This document shows, one piece after another, positions 7,880 through 15,133 of a DNA stretch of 15,473 bases (the first letter of the stretch is position 1; every line of letters begins with the position of its first letter). The notes under the pieces were generated by a model. The model searched no databases and was not told where the DNA came from. It saw nothing but the letters and a program-made list of their open reading frames with translations. Position numbers and translations under genes: made by a program. Source of the stretch: Gemmatimonadaceae bacterium (lineage in GTDB: Bacteria > Latescibacterota > UBA2968 > UBA8231); NCBI GenBank assembly GCA_002726335.1, contig PBSR01000182.1, positions 1 through 15,473 on the forward strand, written 5' to 3'.

Positions 7880-9203
7880 ATGCGATTCTCGATCTGCCTC
7901 CTCGCACTCCTGCTGGTTTCCGCCCCGGCGACGGCCGTCACCATCGACGGCCGCGCCACCGGGTCGGCCTACGCTTATGAGGGCGGCCTCACCGACTCCA
8001 CGGCCAGCACCTTCGTGCGCAGCCATGGGGCGATCCGCCTGCAGGCAGCGGATCTGGGGCATCGAGGGCTGTCGCTGAGCACCTATCTGCGGGGCACGAC
8101 GGATCTGTCAGAAGCTGCCGACGATGACCCGGCGGTGCGCGTCTACAACCTGTACCTGCGCTACAAGGACCGGTATGCCGAGATCCGCGCCGGCCGTCAG
8201 CGGGTGTCGGCCGGTGTCGGCTACGGCACCATCGATGGTGCCCGGATCGACCTGAAACGGTACGACGTGGGACTGACACTCTTCGGCGGCGCCCAGATAC
8301 CGGTGAACGGTCACGGTCTGGGGGCGCTGTCGAACGCCTATCTGTGGGGCCTGCGGCTGCGGAGCAATCGCCTCGCCGGCGTCAAGGTCGCCGTCAGCTA
8401 TGCCGACCGCGATACGCGATCCCATCCAGTACGGCGTGGCGGGACGTTTCTCCGGCTTTCTGGGTCAACCTGAGGCCATCCGGCGCCAGCTGATCGGAGC
8501 CGAGGCGAGTCGACGTTTCGGCCTGCACTCGCTGCGGGCACGCCTCGACTATGACCTGCAGGATGAAACCGTACGCCGGGGTGAGTTGTCGGGCCGCATC
8601 GGTCTGTCCGCCGACGTGGCCGTACAGGCAGGCTGGCGACATCGTGAGCCGTCGGTCTATCGGGGCTCGATCTTCAGCGTGTTCCCCAGCCAGGGCTACA
8701 ACGAATGGTCCCTGAGAGCGCACTACAGGCTCTCGAGTGACATCGCGCTGTCCGCCCATGCCGCCACCTTGATCTACGATGACGACAGCACGCAACGTCT
8801 CGGACTCAGCGCCTCTTTCGGTCGACATCTGACCATCGGCTACCGCCGGTACCAGGGATATGCCGGGGGCAGCGACGGCCTGTCGGGCTCGCTGCTCTAT
8901 TCCCTGGGACGCACGCTGACGCTGCGCGGCGACCTCGACCTGTCCTCCTTCGAGCGCTTTGAAGCGGAGGATTCTGACGGCCTCGTAACCGCCGTCGCCG
9001 GACTTTCCTGGCGGCTTGGCCGCAGGTCTCGGGCAGGTTGTCGGCGTGAATGTCCGACAGCGGATCCGAAGACGGCAGGATGTTGTGTACACCATGGCAG
9101 CTGGCGCAGTTGGCCACCACCGTGGAACCGGCGCGGTCCGCCAGACCGTGGTAGCTGTCCTCGTAGGAGGCCTGCCGCTGGGATGACAGACCATAGCGCT
9201 TGA
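7880..9203 (+). pseudogene. Outer-membrane beta-barrel (porin-like) protein, frameshifted and apparently truncated
   Basis: The first part (7880-8413) starts with a signal peptide, MRFSICLLALLLVSAPATA, followed by amphipathic alternating strands typical of a porin, including RAGRQRVSAGVGYGTIDGAR. The frame then closes at 8471-8473. The same kind of barrel sequence continues one frame over, from about 8415: RDPIQYGVAGRFSGFLGQ onward to DGLVTAVAGLSWRLG near 9020. Removing one base around 8414 joins ...SYADRD to RDPIQYGV smoothly, giving a barrel of about 380 residues. After 9020 the frame reads Arg/Cys-rich text to a stop at 9201-9203; this is antisense of the cytochrome and is not barrel-like. 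No C-terminal strand with a terminal aromatic residue is seen, so the 3' end also appears lost. It is either a decaying gene or affected by sequencing or assembly errors. A functional link to the neighbouring cytochrome is possible but unproven. Confidence 0.72.
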
Positions 9204-10050
9204 CGATACGCTCCGACTCGTGACACCAGCTGCATGTCGTTTTCGAGACACGCGACGGTGACACGGTAGAGGCGGGATCGTCGGGTCCACGGATCTCGTG
9301 CTCTCCGTGGCAGTCGGCACAGTCCGGGGCGTCCATCTGTCCCGCCGCCAGAGACCGTCCGTGAATGCTGGCTTCAAAGAGCTGCTGGATCGTGCCATGG
9401 CACCTGCCGCAGGTCGCCGGCAGGCGCTGATCGTGGATCGCTGAACGCGGATCATTGGCCCGGTAGAGGGCGTGGTATTCGTGACAGTCGGTGCAGGTGG
9501 CTCCCTCCTCTTCCCCGAGCAGGGCCTCATAGTGGACGCTCTTCTCATAGGCAGCCAACGGCGAGGTCCGTGACAGGGGTCGGCGTTCATTGAATGCGGG
9601 ACTGGCGTGGCAGACGGCGCAGGTGAGTGGGACTCTGGTACGATGCGCCGGAGACTCCGGGTCGTCGACATAGCGCACGTCGTGACCGCCGTGGCAGTCG
9701 ACACATCCGGGTACGTCATCGACGCCGCGAGCCCTGGCCTGTCCATGCAGAGATCCCGTCAGGGCCTCGGCGGCCTCCTCGTGACAGTCAGCGCAGGCTG
9801 AGGGGTCCAGGCGCTCGTCGTGGTCCGGCGTTGCCGAGATGTGGCACTCGACGCAGTCCCAGCCCTCGTGGACGGAGCCGTTGCCGGTCTCCGGGTCCAC
9901 GTATACTGATGTACCCGTCCGCCAGTCCCCCTCGCGGACCAGATCCGGGTCGTCATGGCATTCGAGACACTCCTCGTCGTCGGCAGCGAAGGCGCCGCCG
10001 ACAACCAGGCACCCCAGAACCAGGATCCTCCACGTCCTCACGATTCCCAT
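8806..10050 (-). CDS. Secreted multiheme cytochrome c (ten CxxCH motifs), C-terminus truncated
   Basis: The start is ATG at 10048-10050, chosen over an upstream in-frame start because it opens a signal peptide (MGIVRTWRILVLGCLVVGGAFA, cleavage near residue 22). Ten heme-binding motifs follow: CLECH, CVECH, CADCH, CVDCH, CAVCH, CTDCH, CGRCH, CADCH, CSWCH and CASCH. The later ones occur in a repeated module of about 70 residues (CxxCHGxH, then an acidic-Pro stretch, then TCxxCH), as in periplasmic electron-transfer cytochromes. The last module reads LPETCG-Q-A-A and breaks off exactly where an eleventh CxxCH is expected (C343, codon 9022-9024). The remaining 70 residues to the stop at 8806 are Arg-rich antisense of the beta-barrel gene and probably not native. 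Many relatives end in a membrane anchor, which is absent here. The upstream gap (10051-10212) shows no clear promoter or terminator. Confidence 0.85.
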   Translation of the reverse strand: MGIVRTWRILVLGCLVVGGAFAADDEECLECHDDPDLVREGDWRTGTSVYVDPETGNGSVHEGWDCVECHISATPDHDERLDPSACADCHEEAAEALTGSLHGQARARGVDDVPGCVDCHGGHDVRYVDDPESPAHRTRVPLTCAVCHASPAFNERRPLSRTSPLAAYEKSVHYEALLGEEEGATCTDCHEYHALYRANDPRSAIHDQRLPATCGRCHGTIQQLFEASIHGRSLAAGQMDAPDCADCHGEHEIRGPDDPASTVSPSRVSKTTCSWCHESERIVKRYGLSSQRQASYEDSYHGLADRAGSTVVANCASCHGVHNILPSSDPLSDIHADNLPETCGQAARKVRRRRLRGRQNPPLQSARRRTGRGRRAASACVPGNRAASPTGRRCPRHIPGTGGSRWSDVDRKRR

Positions 10051-10212
10051 CCCCTCGGACTCTTCCTCGCCTACGGTCCGGCAAGTGATGGGCAGACTGC
10101 AAGCTCTGTGCCAGTGTGTGATGGGCCGAGCTGGACAGGCAGAACCGGTCCAGGTGAGACATGTGGGCCTCAATCCTGACACGGGACGGCCGCTGGGTCC
10201 GATGGAATCTGT

Positions 10213-11175
10213 TCAGGGCCCTGGGGGTGGTACCTTGGCCTGCCCCCAGCTGGCGGCGCGCACCGCCGTCGGCGATGCTGGCGAGGCCCAGATCTTCAGA
10301 TCGTCGATCCACATCGATTGCGGGTGCGGCACACCCGGGCCGTAGTGTGGTCCCATCAGAAACTGATTGAACTTCATACCGGGATGCATTGAGGTGCGCA
10401 GCACCGCATCCTGCACGTCGATGATCAGCTCGCCGTCGAACCACATCTGCAGCTTGCCATCGCGTCGCGTCACACCATCACCCACGCTGTTGAGTCGGAA
10501 GCGGGCGTGAATCTGGTGCCAGTTGCGCTGATCGTGCAGACCGGCTTCGGCGCGCAGGTAGACCCGGCCCGACTCCCAGACCTTGCCGTTGACCCAGTTG
10601 TCGCCGGATCGGTAGCAATCGCCCTCGCCATGGCCATCGGCGTCCCCGTTGCATCCGGCGATGGCGCGGGCCTCTGTCTCCGCCGTCAGATCCGCCTCGA
10701 CATGCGACGTATCGACGTTGCGTCCATCCTGCAGGGCCAACCGGGGCACGCCGTTGACGACTTCTGCGTATGTCGTGAGATGGGTGTAGGCAGGCCCCAC
10801 ATACTCCCAATCGACGTCGGTGAGAAGGCTGAACATGTGCGGGTGGTAGGGACGACCCGTCCACAGCCAGTTGTCGCTGACCCGCAGGAAGAAGGACATA
10901 GTCACGTCCTCGAGGGGCGGCAGATGCAGTCGGGCGCTGCCACCCGAAGGGCCGGTGGCCCCGGCGTGGGGCCAGTGCCAGAGGTTGACCCGGTCGCCGT
11001 GGGGCGCGTCGGAGTCCTCGACAATCTCCATGTGCGGGCCGTCGTACCAGCCGCGCGACGCCCACGCCGTGTCTTCGAAGGACTCGTGGAACAGAAGCTC
11101 CCCTACCTCGGGCGGGGCGGCGGCCAGCTTCGCCGCCAGAGACACGATCGCAACCGTGGCGGCGCCGATGTTCAC
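10213..11175 (-). CDS. Secreted concanavalin-A-like (jelly-roll) domain protein
   Basis: This 320-residue protein has an N-terminal signal-like segment (MNIGAATVAIVSLAAKLAAA). The pattern is that of a laminin-G/ConA-type sandwich found in polysaccharide lyases and lectins: an opening FHESFEDTAWASRGWYDGP, a middle stretch RNWHQIHARFRLNS with KLQMWFDGELIIDV, and a closing strand SMWIDDLKIWASP. The segment GCNGDADGHGEGDCYR holds the only clear cysteine pair and may form a disulfide or metal loop. No catalytic residues can be assigned safely, so binding or cleavage of a glycan is inference from fold only. The start is GTG at 11175, sharing bases with the stop of the dehydrogenase gene upstream, so the two are likely translationally coupled. 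Confidence 0.72.
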   Translation of the reverse strand: MNIGAATVAIVSLAAKLAAAPPEVGELLFHESFEDTAWASRGWYDGPHMEIVEDSDAPHGDRVNLWHWPHAGATGPSGGSARLHLPPLEDVTMSFFLRVSDNWLWTGRPYHPHMFSLLTDVDWEYVGPAYTHLTTYAEVVNGVPRLALQDGRNVDTSHVEADLTAETEARAIAGCNGDADGHGEGDCYRSGDNWVNGKVWESGRVYLRAEAGLHDQRNWHQIHARFRLNSVGDGVTRRDGKLQMWFDGELIIDVQDAVLRTSMHPGMKFNQFLMGPHYGPGVPHPQSMWIDDLKIWASPASPTAVRAASWGQAKVPPPGP

Positions 11176-12188
11176 GTGCTCAGTTCGTAGCGTCCACGAT
11201 CCATGACGAACGTCAGCTCCTCTCCCGCCAGGTGTCGCCGTACGTTGTCCAGGCAGATGTGGTGCATAGGCTCGAAGGCATCGTCGCTGACGTAGTCCTT
11301 CGGGAAGGGCTGAGAGAGACTGTGCGCCGTGAGCACGAGATTGGGCCAGCGTCGTGCCGGATGTTCGGCGGGCAGTTTCTCGGGAGGCACGAGCACATCG
11401 AGACCGGCCCGCAGCCTGCCGCTTTCCAGTTCAGCGAAGAGCGCCTCCTGGTCGACGATTGCCCCACGTGCCGTGTTGATCAGGATGCCGCCGTCCGGCA
11501 GCGTTGCCAGCAGATCCGCCGTGACCGATCCGGCCGTCTCATCCGTCCAGCCGGCGTGGATGGCCACCGCCTGGGCCCCGTCGAACAGTGCCTCCAGTGA
11601 CTCCACACGCTCACAGTCGGCGGGAATATCAGGAGCGAAGGGATCGAAGATGCGGATCCGCGGCTTGAAGGGACGGACCATATCGACGAAGGTGCGGCCG
11701 ATCATGCCGTAGCCATAGATCCCCAGGGACAGATTCCACAACATGCTGGAACGGAAGCCCTGTTCAGGGGGGCGCCAGTGGCCTTCCTCGACGTGGTCGA
11801 TGCGCTCACGCAGCCCCTTCAGACTGGCGAGCAGCAGCAGCATGGCGCCCTCGGCGACGGCTCTCGCCTGCGCATCACCCCAGTAGGTCACCGGGATGGC
11901 CGACTCGATCAGCTCGACGGGGATGTACTGCCCCATGGCGCCGGTGAGATGGCAGATGTAGCGGAGTCTGCCCGGATTGGCGGCCAGCGACACTGGCGTA
12001 GATCGCGCGCCCCAGCTCGTGATCAGCACCTCACATTCGCGGATCCGGGTGGCGGCCTCCTCATCTGACATCCTGTCGCTGTGCTCGACGATCTCGAGAT
12101 CACCGAGTTCGCGCAGGCGCTTGACGAAGGGCCGGGTCCAGGCACGGGGCTCAGCCGTCCCGGCAGCCAGATGAAGCAGCTTCTTCAT
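11172..12188 (-). CDS. D-isomer-specific 2-hydroxyacid dehydrogenase
   Basis: This 338-residue cytosolic NAD(P)-dependent oxidoreductase interconverts a 2-oxoacid and a D-2-hydroxyacid, by family. The Rossmann motif is G159-Y-G161-M-I-G164, and the second strand ends in RIFDPF (179-184), where D182 is the acidic residue usually favouring NAD over NADP. The catalytic Arg-Glu-His set is present at R241 (NTARGAIVD), E270 (VPPE) and H289 (LTAHS), with spacing close to glycerate/hydroxypyruvate reductases. The HADH-type N-terminal substrate lobe spans about 1-105. It lies eight bases downstream of a PhyH-type dioxygenase gene, suggesting that the two act in one pathway. The substrate is unknown. 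The sequence SLSQPF replaces the more usual IAGxT after the catalytic His, marking a divergent subgroup. Confidence 0.9.
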   Translation of the reverse strand: MKKLLHLAAGTAEPRAWTRPFVKRLRELGDLEIVEHSDRMSDEEAATRIRECEVLITSWGARSTPVSLAANPGRLRYICHLTGAMGQYIPVELIESAIPVTYWGDAQARAVAEGAMLLLLASLKGLRERIDHVEEGHWRPPEQGFRSSMLWNLSLGIYGYGMIGRTFVDMVRPFKPRIRIFDPFAPDIPADCERVESLEALFDGAQAVAIHAGWTDETAGSVTADLLATLPDGGILINTARGAIVDQEALFAELESGRLRAGLDVLVPPEKLPAEHPARRWPNLVLTAHSLSQPFPKDYVSDDAFEPMHHICLDNVRRHLAGEELTFVMDRGRYELST

Positions 12189-12196
12189 CTCTCGCG

Positions 12197-13033
12197 TCAG
12201 GCCTTTTCCGGGATATCGTCGCCATCCGGCCGCGGATTCTGCGGCCAGTGCCCCTCTGTGCGATCACTGCCGCGACAGATGATGGCGTTGCGGTTCCAGC
12301 CCTTATGGGCACGCACATCCGGGGGCACGAAGCGCATCGTCAAGCCGCAACGGCGTCGGTCGCTCCGGTTCGGCTCGGAACCGTGCAGCAGCAGATCGGA
12401 GTGCAATGAGATCTGGCCCGCTTTCATGACCAAGGGCACGGGCGGATCGCCGAATCGTTCAGGGTCCGGCACGGTCTGCCCGAGGACGTTCTTCTCCGCG
12501 ACGTCACTGTGTTCGAAGGCGATCTGCTCGTACAGGTGGGAACGGGGTACCACCGTCATGGCGCCATTGTCCACGTCGGCATCGTCGATGGCAAGCCATA
12601 CCGTCACGGTCTTGCTCGGTGTCAGCGGCCAGTAAGAGGCATCCTGGTGGCAGCTGACACGCCGCTCATCGCCGGCCATCTTGCAGAAGAAGTGCGCCCC
12701 CCAGCAGATCAGGTCCTGGCCGAGCAGATCCTGCACGTAGTCGAGAATGCGTGGTTCGACGATCATGTCGTACATGCCACGGCAGCGCAGTTGCCAGCCG
12801 TTGATGGAATAGGCATCCCAGCCGGCGGCACTGGCCGAGGCCATCAGCTGATCGAAGTATTCGCGATTGGCAGCCGCCTCCCCGGCGGTGTAGACGTCGA
12901 GAGGGAAGACATAGCCGAGGTCGTTGTATTGCTGCACCTGCCCGGCGGTCAGAGTTGCTGGCGCGGGATTGTCGACGGGAAAGAAGCGCAGGTCCCGCGG
13001 CACGTCCGGCAGAGCGTCGGAGATCGGTGGCAT
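12197..13033 (-). CDS. Phytanoyl-CoA dioxygenase (PhyH) family Fe(II)/2-oxoglutarate oxygenase
   Basis: This 278-residue enzyme of the PhyH family uses Fe(II), O2 and 2-oxoglutarate to hydroxylate an organic substrate. The metal triad is visible as H129-Q-D131 (CHQDASYWPL) and the distal H217 (LLLHGSEPNRS), followed by an Arg cluster (226-228) for the 2-oxoglutarate carboxylate. VTVWLAIDDADVDNGAMTVV (143-162) is the classic core strand pair. The start was placed at ATG 13031-13033; the frame stays open upstream to 13135, but that part is Cys/Arg-rich, overlaps the divergent gene and is not PhyH-like. It is the first gene of a minus-strand set with the dehydrogenase and the jelly-roll protein. 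Such genes are often numerous in Poribacteria- and Latescibacteria-like genomes, where their substrates are mostly unknown. Confidence 0.9.
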   Translation of the reverse strand: MPPISDALPDVPRDLRFFPVDNPAPATLTAGQVQQYNDLGYVFPLDVYTAGEAAANREYFDQLMASASAAGWDAYSINGWQLRCRGMYDMIVEPRILDYVQDLLGQDLICWGAHFFCKMAGDERRVSCHQDASYWPLTPSKTVTVWLAIDDADVDNGAMTVVPRSHLYEQIAFEHSDVAEKNVLGQTVPDPERFGDPPVPLVMKAGQISLHSDLLLHGSEPNRSDRRRCGLTMRFVPPDVRAHKGWNRNAIICRGSDRTEGHWPQNPRPDGDDIPEKA

Positions 13034-13110
13034 GGCATCAATCAACGAGCCGGACGAGCCGCTGACAACCGTTTGCCTGTCACCGGCATGCCGCCGACAT
13101 TTGCGGCACG
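13034..13110. promoter_or_regulatory. Divergent intergenic region with palindrome and hairpin
   Basis: These 77 bp separate the two divergent PhyH genes and must hold both sets of initiation signals. A perfect 10-bp palindrome CGGCATGCCG lies at 13084-13093. Overlapping it, TGCCGC (13089-13094) and GCGGCA (13103-13108) form an inverted repeat with an eight-base loop that ends two bases before the plus-strand ATG. It could be an operator, or an RNA hairpin hiding the translation start, since no Shine-Dalgarno site is seen there. I could not assign convincing -35/-10 boxes. Confidence 0.35.
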
Positions 13111-13914
13111 ATGAACACGAAACTGACACACACACAGATCACGACCTACCGGGACAACGGCTTTCTCCTCCTCCCCGATTTTCTTTCGAGTGAGGAGCTT
13201 GCCACGTGGCGCCTCGCCATCGAGTCGGCCATGGAGGCTCGCGGTGATGCCGTCCTGCCCCGTCCGGACGATCCCATGTTGGGGGCCAGCCGCACGGTAC
13301 TGTATCAGCGGATCAACCTGTGGATGGATCACCCTGACGTGCGCCGCCTGATACTGAACGAAGAGATCGGCCGCATGGCGGCCGAGCTGGAGGGTGTCGA
13401 AGGTATCCGCGTCTGGCATGACCAGGCGCTGTACAAGGATCCGTGGGCCAACCCCACCTCCTGGCACCAGGACAACACCAAGTGGTCCTTCTCGGCAGAG
13501 CACGCCATCACCATCTGGCTCGCCCTCGACGAGGTGGATGCCCGAAATGGCTGCATGTTCTTTCTGCCGGGTACGCACCGCCGCCGGCTGGAGACCGACT
13601 TTCCCACCGGGGCCCCCATGAACGCCGTTTTCTCCGAGTATCCGGAACTGGCCGCCATCGACCCTGTGGCTGCCGAGCTGCCGGCCGGTGGCTGCTCTTT
13701 CCACAATGGTCTGACCGTCCATGCCGCCGCCGCCAACATGTCCCGAACCCCCCGGCGCGCCATGACCTGTGCCTTCATGCCGGATGGCGCCACCTTCAAC
13801 GGCAAGCAGAACGTGCTCCCCGATCGCCTCGTCGAGAAGCTGCAGGTCGGTGACGTCCTCGACGACGGCGAGCAGAACCCACTCGTCTGGCACCAGTCGG
13901 GAAGCCTTGCTTGA
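13111..13914 (+). CDS. Phytanoyl-CoA dioxygenase (PhyH) family Fe(II)/2-oxoglutarate oxygenase, second copy
   Basis: This 267-residue protein is a non-identical relative of the divergent neighbour. The N-terminus ITTYRDNGFLLLPDFLSSEEL (10-30) is the standard PhyH opening. Iron ligands are H119-Q-D121 (SWHQDNTKW) and H204 (GLTVHAAAANMS), with the 2-oxoglutarate-binding Arg at 215/216. AITIWLALDEVDARNGCMFF (132-151) is the core strand pair. The distal His is followed by AAAN rather than the GSxPN of the other copy, so the two likely act on different substrates or steps. The ATG at 13111 is just downstream of a small hairpin and has no visible ribosome site. The stop overlaps the TTG start of the next oxygenase gene, so the pair is probably co-translated. 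Confidence 0.92.
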   Translation: MNTKLTHTQITTYRDNGFLLLPDFLSSEELATWRLAIESAMEARGDAVLPRPDDPMLGASRTVLYQRINLWMDHPDVRRLILNEEIGRMAAELEGVEGIRVWHDQALYKDPWANPTSWHQDNTKWSFSAEHAITIWLALDEVDARNGCMFFLPGTHRRRLETDFPTGAPMNAVFSEYPELAAIDPVAAELPAGGCSFHNGLTVHAAAANMSRTPRRAMTCAFMPDGATFNGKQNVLPDRLVEKLQVGDVLDDGEQNPLVWHQSGSLA

Positions 13915-14738
13915 GCGACTGGCTCCCCCTCGAGACAGCAGACGACGTCAGTTCCATCGCTGCCCGGCGAGACCCGTTGGCCGCCCTGGCCGCTGCCGAG
14001 ATTCCCGCCGTCATCCTGCGCGGCGCGTATCCGGCAGCCGATTGTGCCGGCCTCGTCGACAGGTTCATCGAACACGACCTGATGCGCGACCCGCGGACAC
14101 CGCCGGCGGCGGACGCCCGCACCCGGACCGACATCGGCACCAGCCTCGGCAACCTCGGCGCCGACCCGGCGGGCTTCTTCTCCCATGCTGCCGGGACGGA
14201 AGCCCTGTTCAGCCACCTGTTCGACAACCACACCAACCCCGTCGACTGCATCTACGACAGCCTGCAGGCTCTGGCCGGCGACAAGCGGGTCGTCACCGCC
14301 CACGAGCCCGACGGTCGGCGGTATGGGCCGGCCATCTTTCGTGTGCACTACGACGGCCACGCCTACAAGCCTCACATCGACCACGTCGTGTTGCGCGAGA
14401 AGCGCTTCGACTACGCCGTATCCCGGTACTCCAACCAGTTCGCCGGGGTGCTGTGTATCCAGAACGCCGCCTCCCGCTCGACAACCCAGGGCATCCTGCA
14501 CCACTGCCTCTGGACCGAGGAAGTGCAACCGCACCTGGCGGACGGCACCTTTGCCGAATACGCATCCCACCAGGGAATCGACCAATGCCGGGTCGAGCTG
14601 AAACCAGGCGATCTCTACTTCTTCAACACCCGGCTCATCCACGAAGTACCCGCCGTCCTCGGCGACAACCCCAGGATCGTGCTGGCCGTCTTCATCGGCT
14701 ACGAGCCGGCCGATCCCGAGGTGTCTGTCTGGTCCTGA
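13911..14738 (+). CDS. 2-oxoglutarate/Fe(II)-dependent oxygenase (prolyl-hydroxylase-like superfamily)
   Basis: This 275-residue protein has the double-stranded beta-helix signature: H155-I-D157 in YKPHIDHV, the distal H244 in NTRLIHEVPAV, and R255 in NPRIVLAVFIGY for 2-oxoglutarate. ELKPGDLYFFN (229-239) is the typical strand leading to the distal His. It is not a PhyH-type sequence and sits in a different branch of the superfamily. The start TTG at 13911 overlaps the stop of the upstream PhyH gene (TTGA); the first residues MSDWLPLE fit this, though a later start cannot be ruled out. Two successive oxygenases in one transcript suggest sequential hydroxylations, or a hydroxylation plus a desaturation or cleavage, of one substrate; this is inference. 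Confidence 0.85.
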   Translation: MSDWLPLETADDVSSIAARRDPLAALAAAEIPAVILRGAYPAADCAGLVDRFIEHDLMRDPRTPPAADARTRTDIGTSLGNLGADPAGFFSHAAGTEALFSHLFDNHTNPVDCIYDSLQALAGDKRVVTAHEPDGRRYGPAIFRVHYDGHAYKPHIDHVVLREKRFDYAVSRYSNQFAGVLCIQNAASRSTTQGILHHCLWTEEVQPHLADGTFAEYASHQGIDQCRVELKPGDLYFFNTRLIHEVPAVLGDNPRIVLAVFIGYEPADPEVSVWS

Positions 14739-14743
14739 AAACC

Positions 14744-14772
14744 TTGCCCAATCCCGATCACGCGCCTATTAT
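14744..14772 (+). promoter_or_regulatory. Predicted sigma-70-type promoter of rpsU
   Basis: TTGCCC at 14744-14749 and TATTAT at 14767-14772 are separated by exactly 17 bp. This AT-rich patch stands out in otherwise GC-rich DNA and lies 45 bp before the rpsU ATG. An overlapping TATAAA at 14770-14775 is an alternative -10 with poorer spacing. Confidence 0.6.
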
Positions 14773-14817
14773 AAATGGTTAAAGAAGAACCAAACCGAAC
14801 CAGGAGCCCCACCCGGT

Positions 14818-15063
14818 ATGTCCATCAATTTCAGTGTTGAGCTTTCCGACGACGAGCCCTTCGAGCGCGCCCTGCGGCGCTTCTCGTCCAAGACCAAGCG
14901 CACCGGCCTGATGCGCGACATCAAGCGCAAGCGCTTCTACACCAAGCCGTCCGTGCAGAAGAAGCTCGACCTGCAGAAGAGCATCCGTCGGCGCAAGAAG
15001 GCCGAGCGCATCGCTCACCTGGCCGAGATGGGCCTGGACCGCCGCGGGCGCAAGCGCCGGTAG
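14818..15063 (+). CDS. rpsU: 30S ribosomal protein bS21
   Basis: This small basic protein of 81 residues is recognised as bS21: the opening has a short strand and then EPFERALRRFSSKTKRTGLM (18-37), followed by RKRFYTKPSVQKK (42-54) and a long Lys/Arg-rich helix. bS21 binds the 30S platform near the 3' end of 16S rRNA and takes part in initiation. It is about ten residues longer than the E. coli protein, mostly at the C-terminus (GLDRRGRKRR). The ATG follows AGGAG at 14802-14806 with 11-base spacing. It has its own promoter and terminator, so it is a single-gene unit unrelated in function to the oxygenase genes before it. Confidence 0.93.
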   Translation: MSINFSVELSDDEPFERALRRFSSKTKRTGLMRDIKRKRFYTKPSVQKKLDLQKSIRRRKKAERIAHLAEMGLDRRGRKRR

Positions 15064-15082
15064 GCACCAAAGACAGAACAAA

Positions 15083-15120
15083 AGAAACGCGGTGCCGGGT
15101 TCTCCCGGCACCGCGTTTCT
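15083..15120 (+). terminator. Rho-independent terminator after rpsU
   Basis: A perfect 17-bp stem (left arm 15083-15099, right arm 15104-15120) is closed by a TTCT loop. The GC-rich core GCGGTGCCGGG is flanked by AGAAA on the left and TTTCT on the right, and the T-rich stretch runs on as CGTTCT. It starts 20 bp after the rpsU stop. The symmetry means it could also terminate transcripts arriving from the right. Confidence 0.92.
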
Positions 15121-15133
15121 CGTTCTACCAACG

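Noticed and set aside
8806..9015. Last 70 residues of the cytochrome reading frame as a genuine C-terminal domain
   Set aside because: The stretch is Arg/Pro-rich, lacks heme motifs or a membrane helix, and is exactly antisense of beta-barrel coding sequence. It is kept only as the formal end of the open frame.
10221..10249. CTGGGGG...CCCCCAG inverted repeat as a terminator
   Set aside because: It lies inside the 3' coding end of the jelly-roll gene, has a 15-base loop and is not followed by a T tract on either strand.
13034..13135. Upstream extension of the minus-strand PhyH gene to 13135
   Set aside because: The extra 34 residues are Cys/Arg/Ser-rich, do not fit the PhyH N-terminus and would overlap the divergent gene's start; ATG at 13033 fits the family better.
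13329..14642. Minus-strand open frame of 437 codons opposite the plus-strand oxygenases
   Set aside because: Antisense of two enzymes with intact active sites; the low-complexity Val/Gly-rich translation looks like a shadow.
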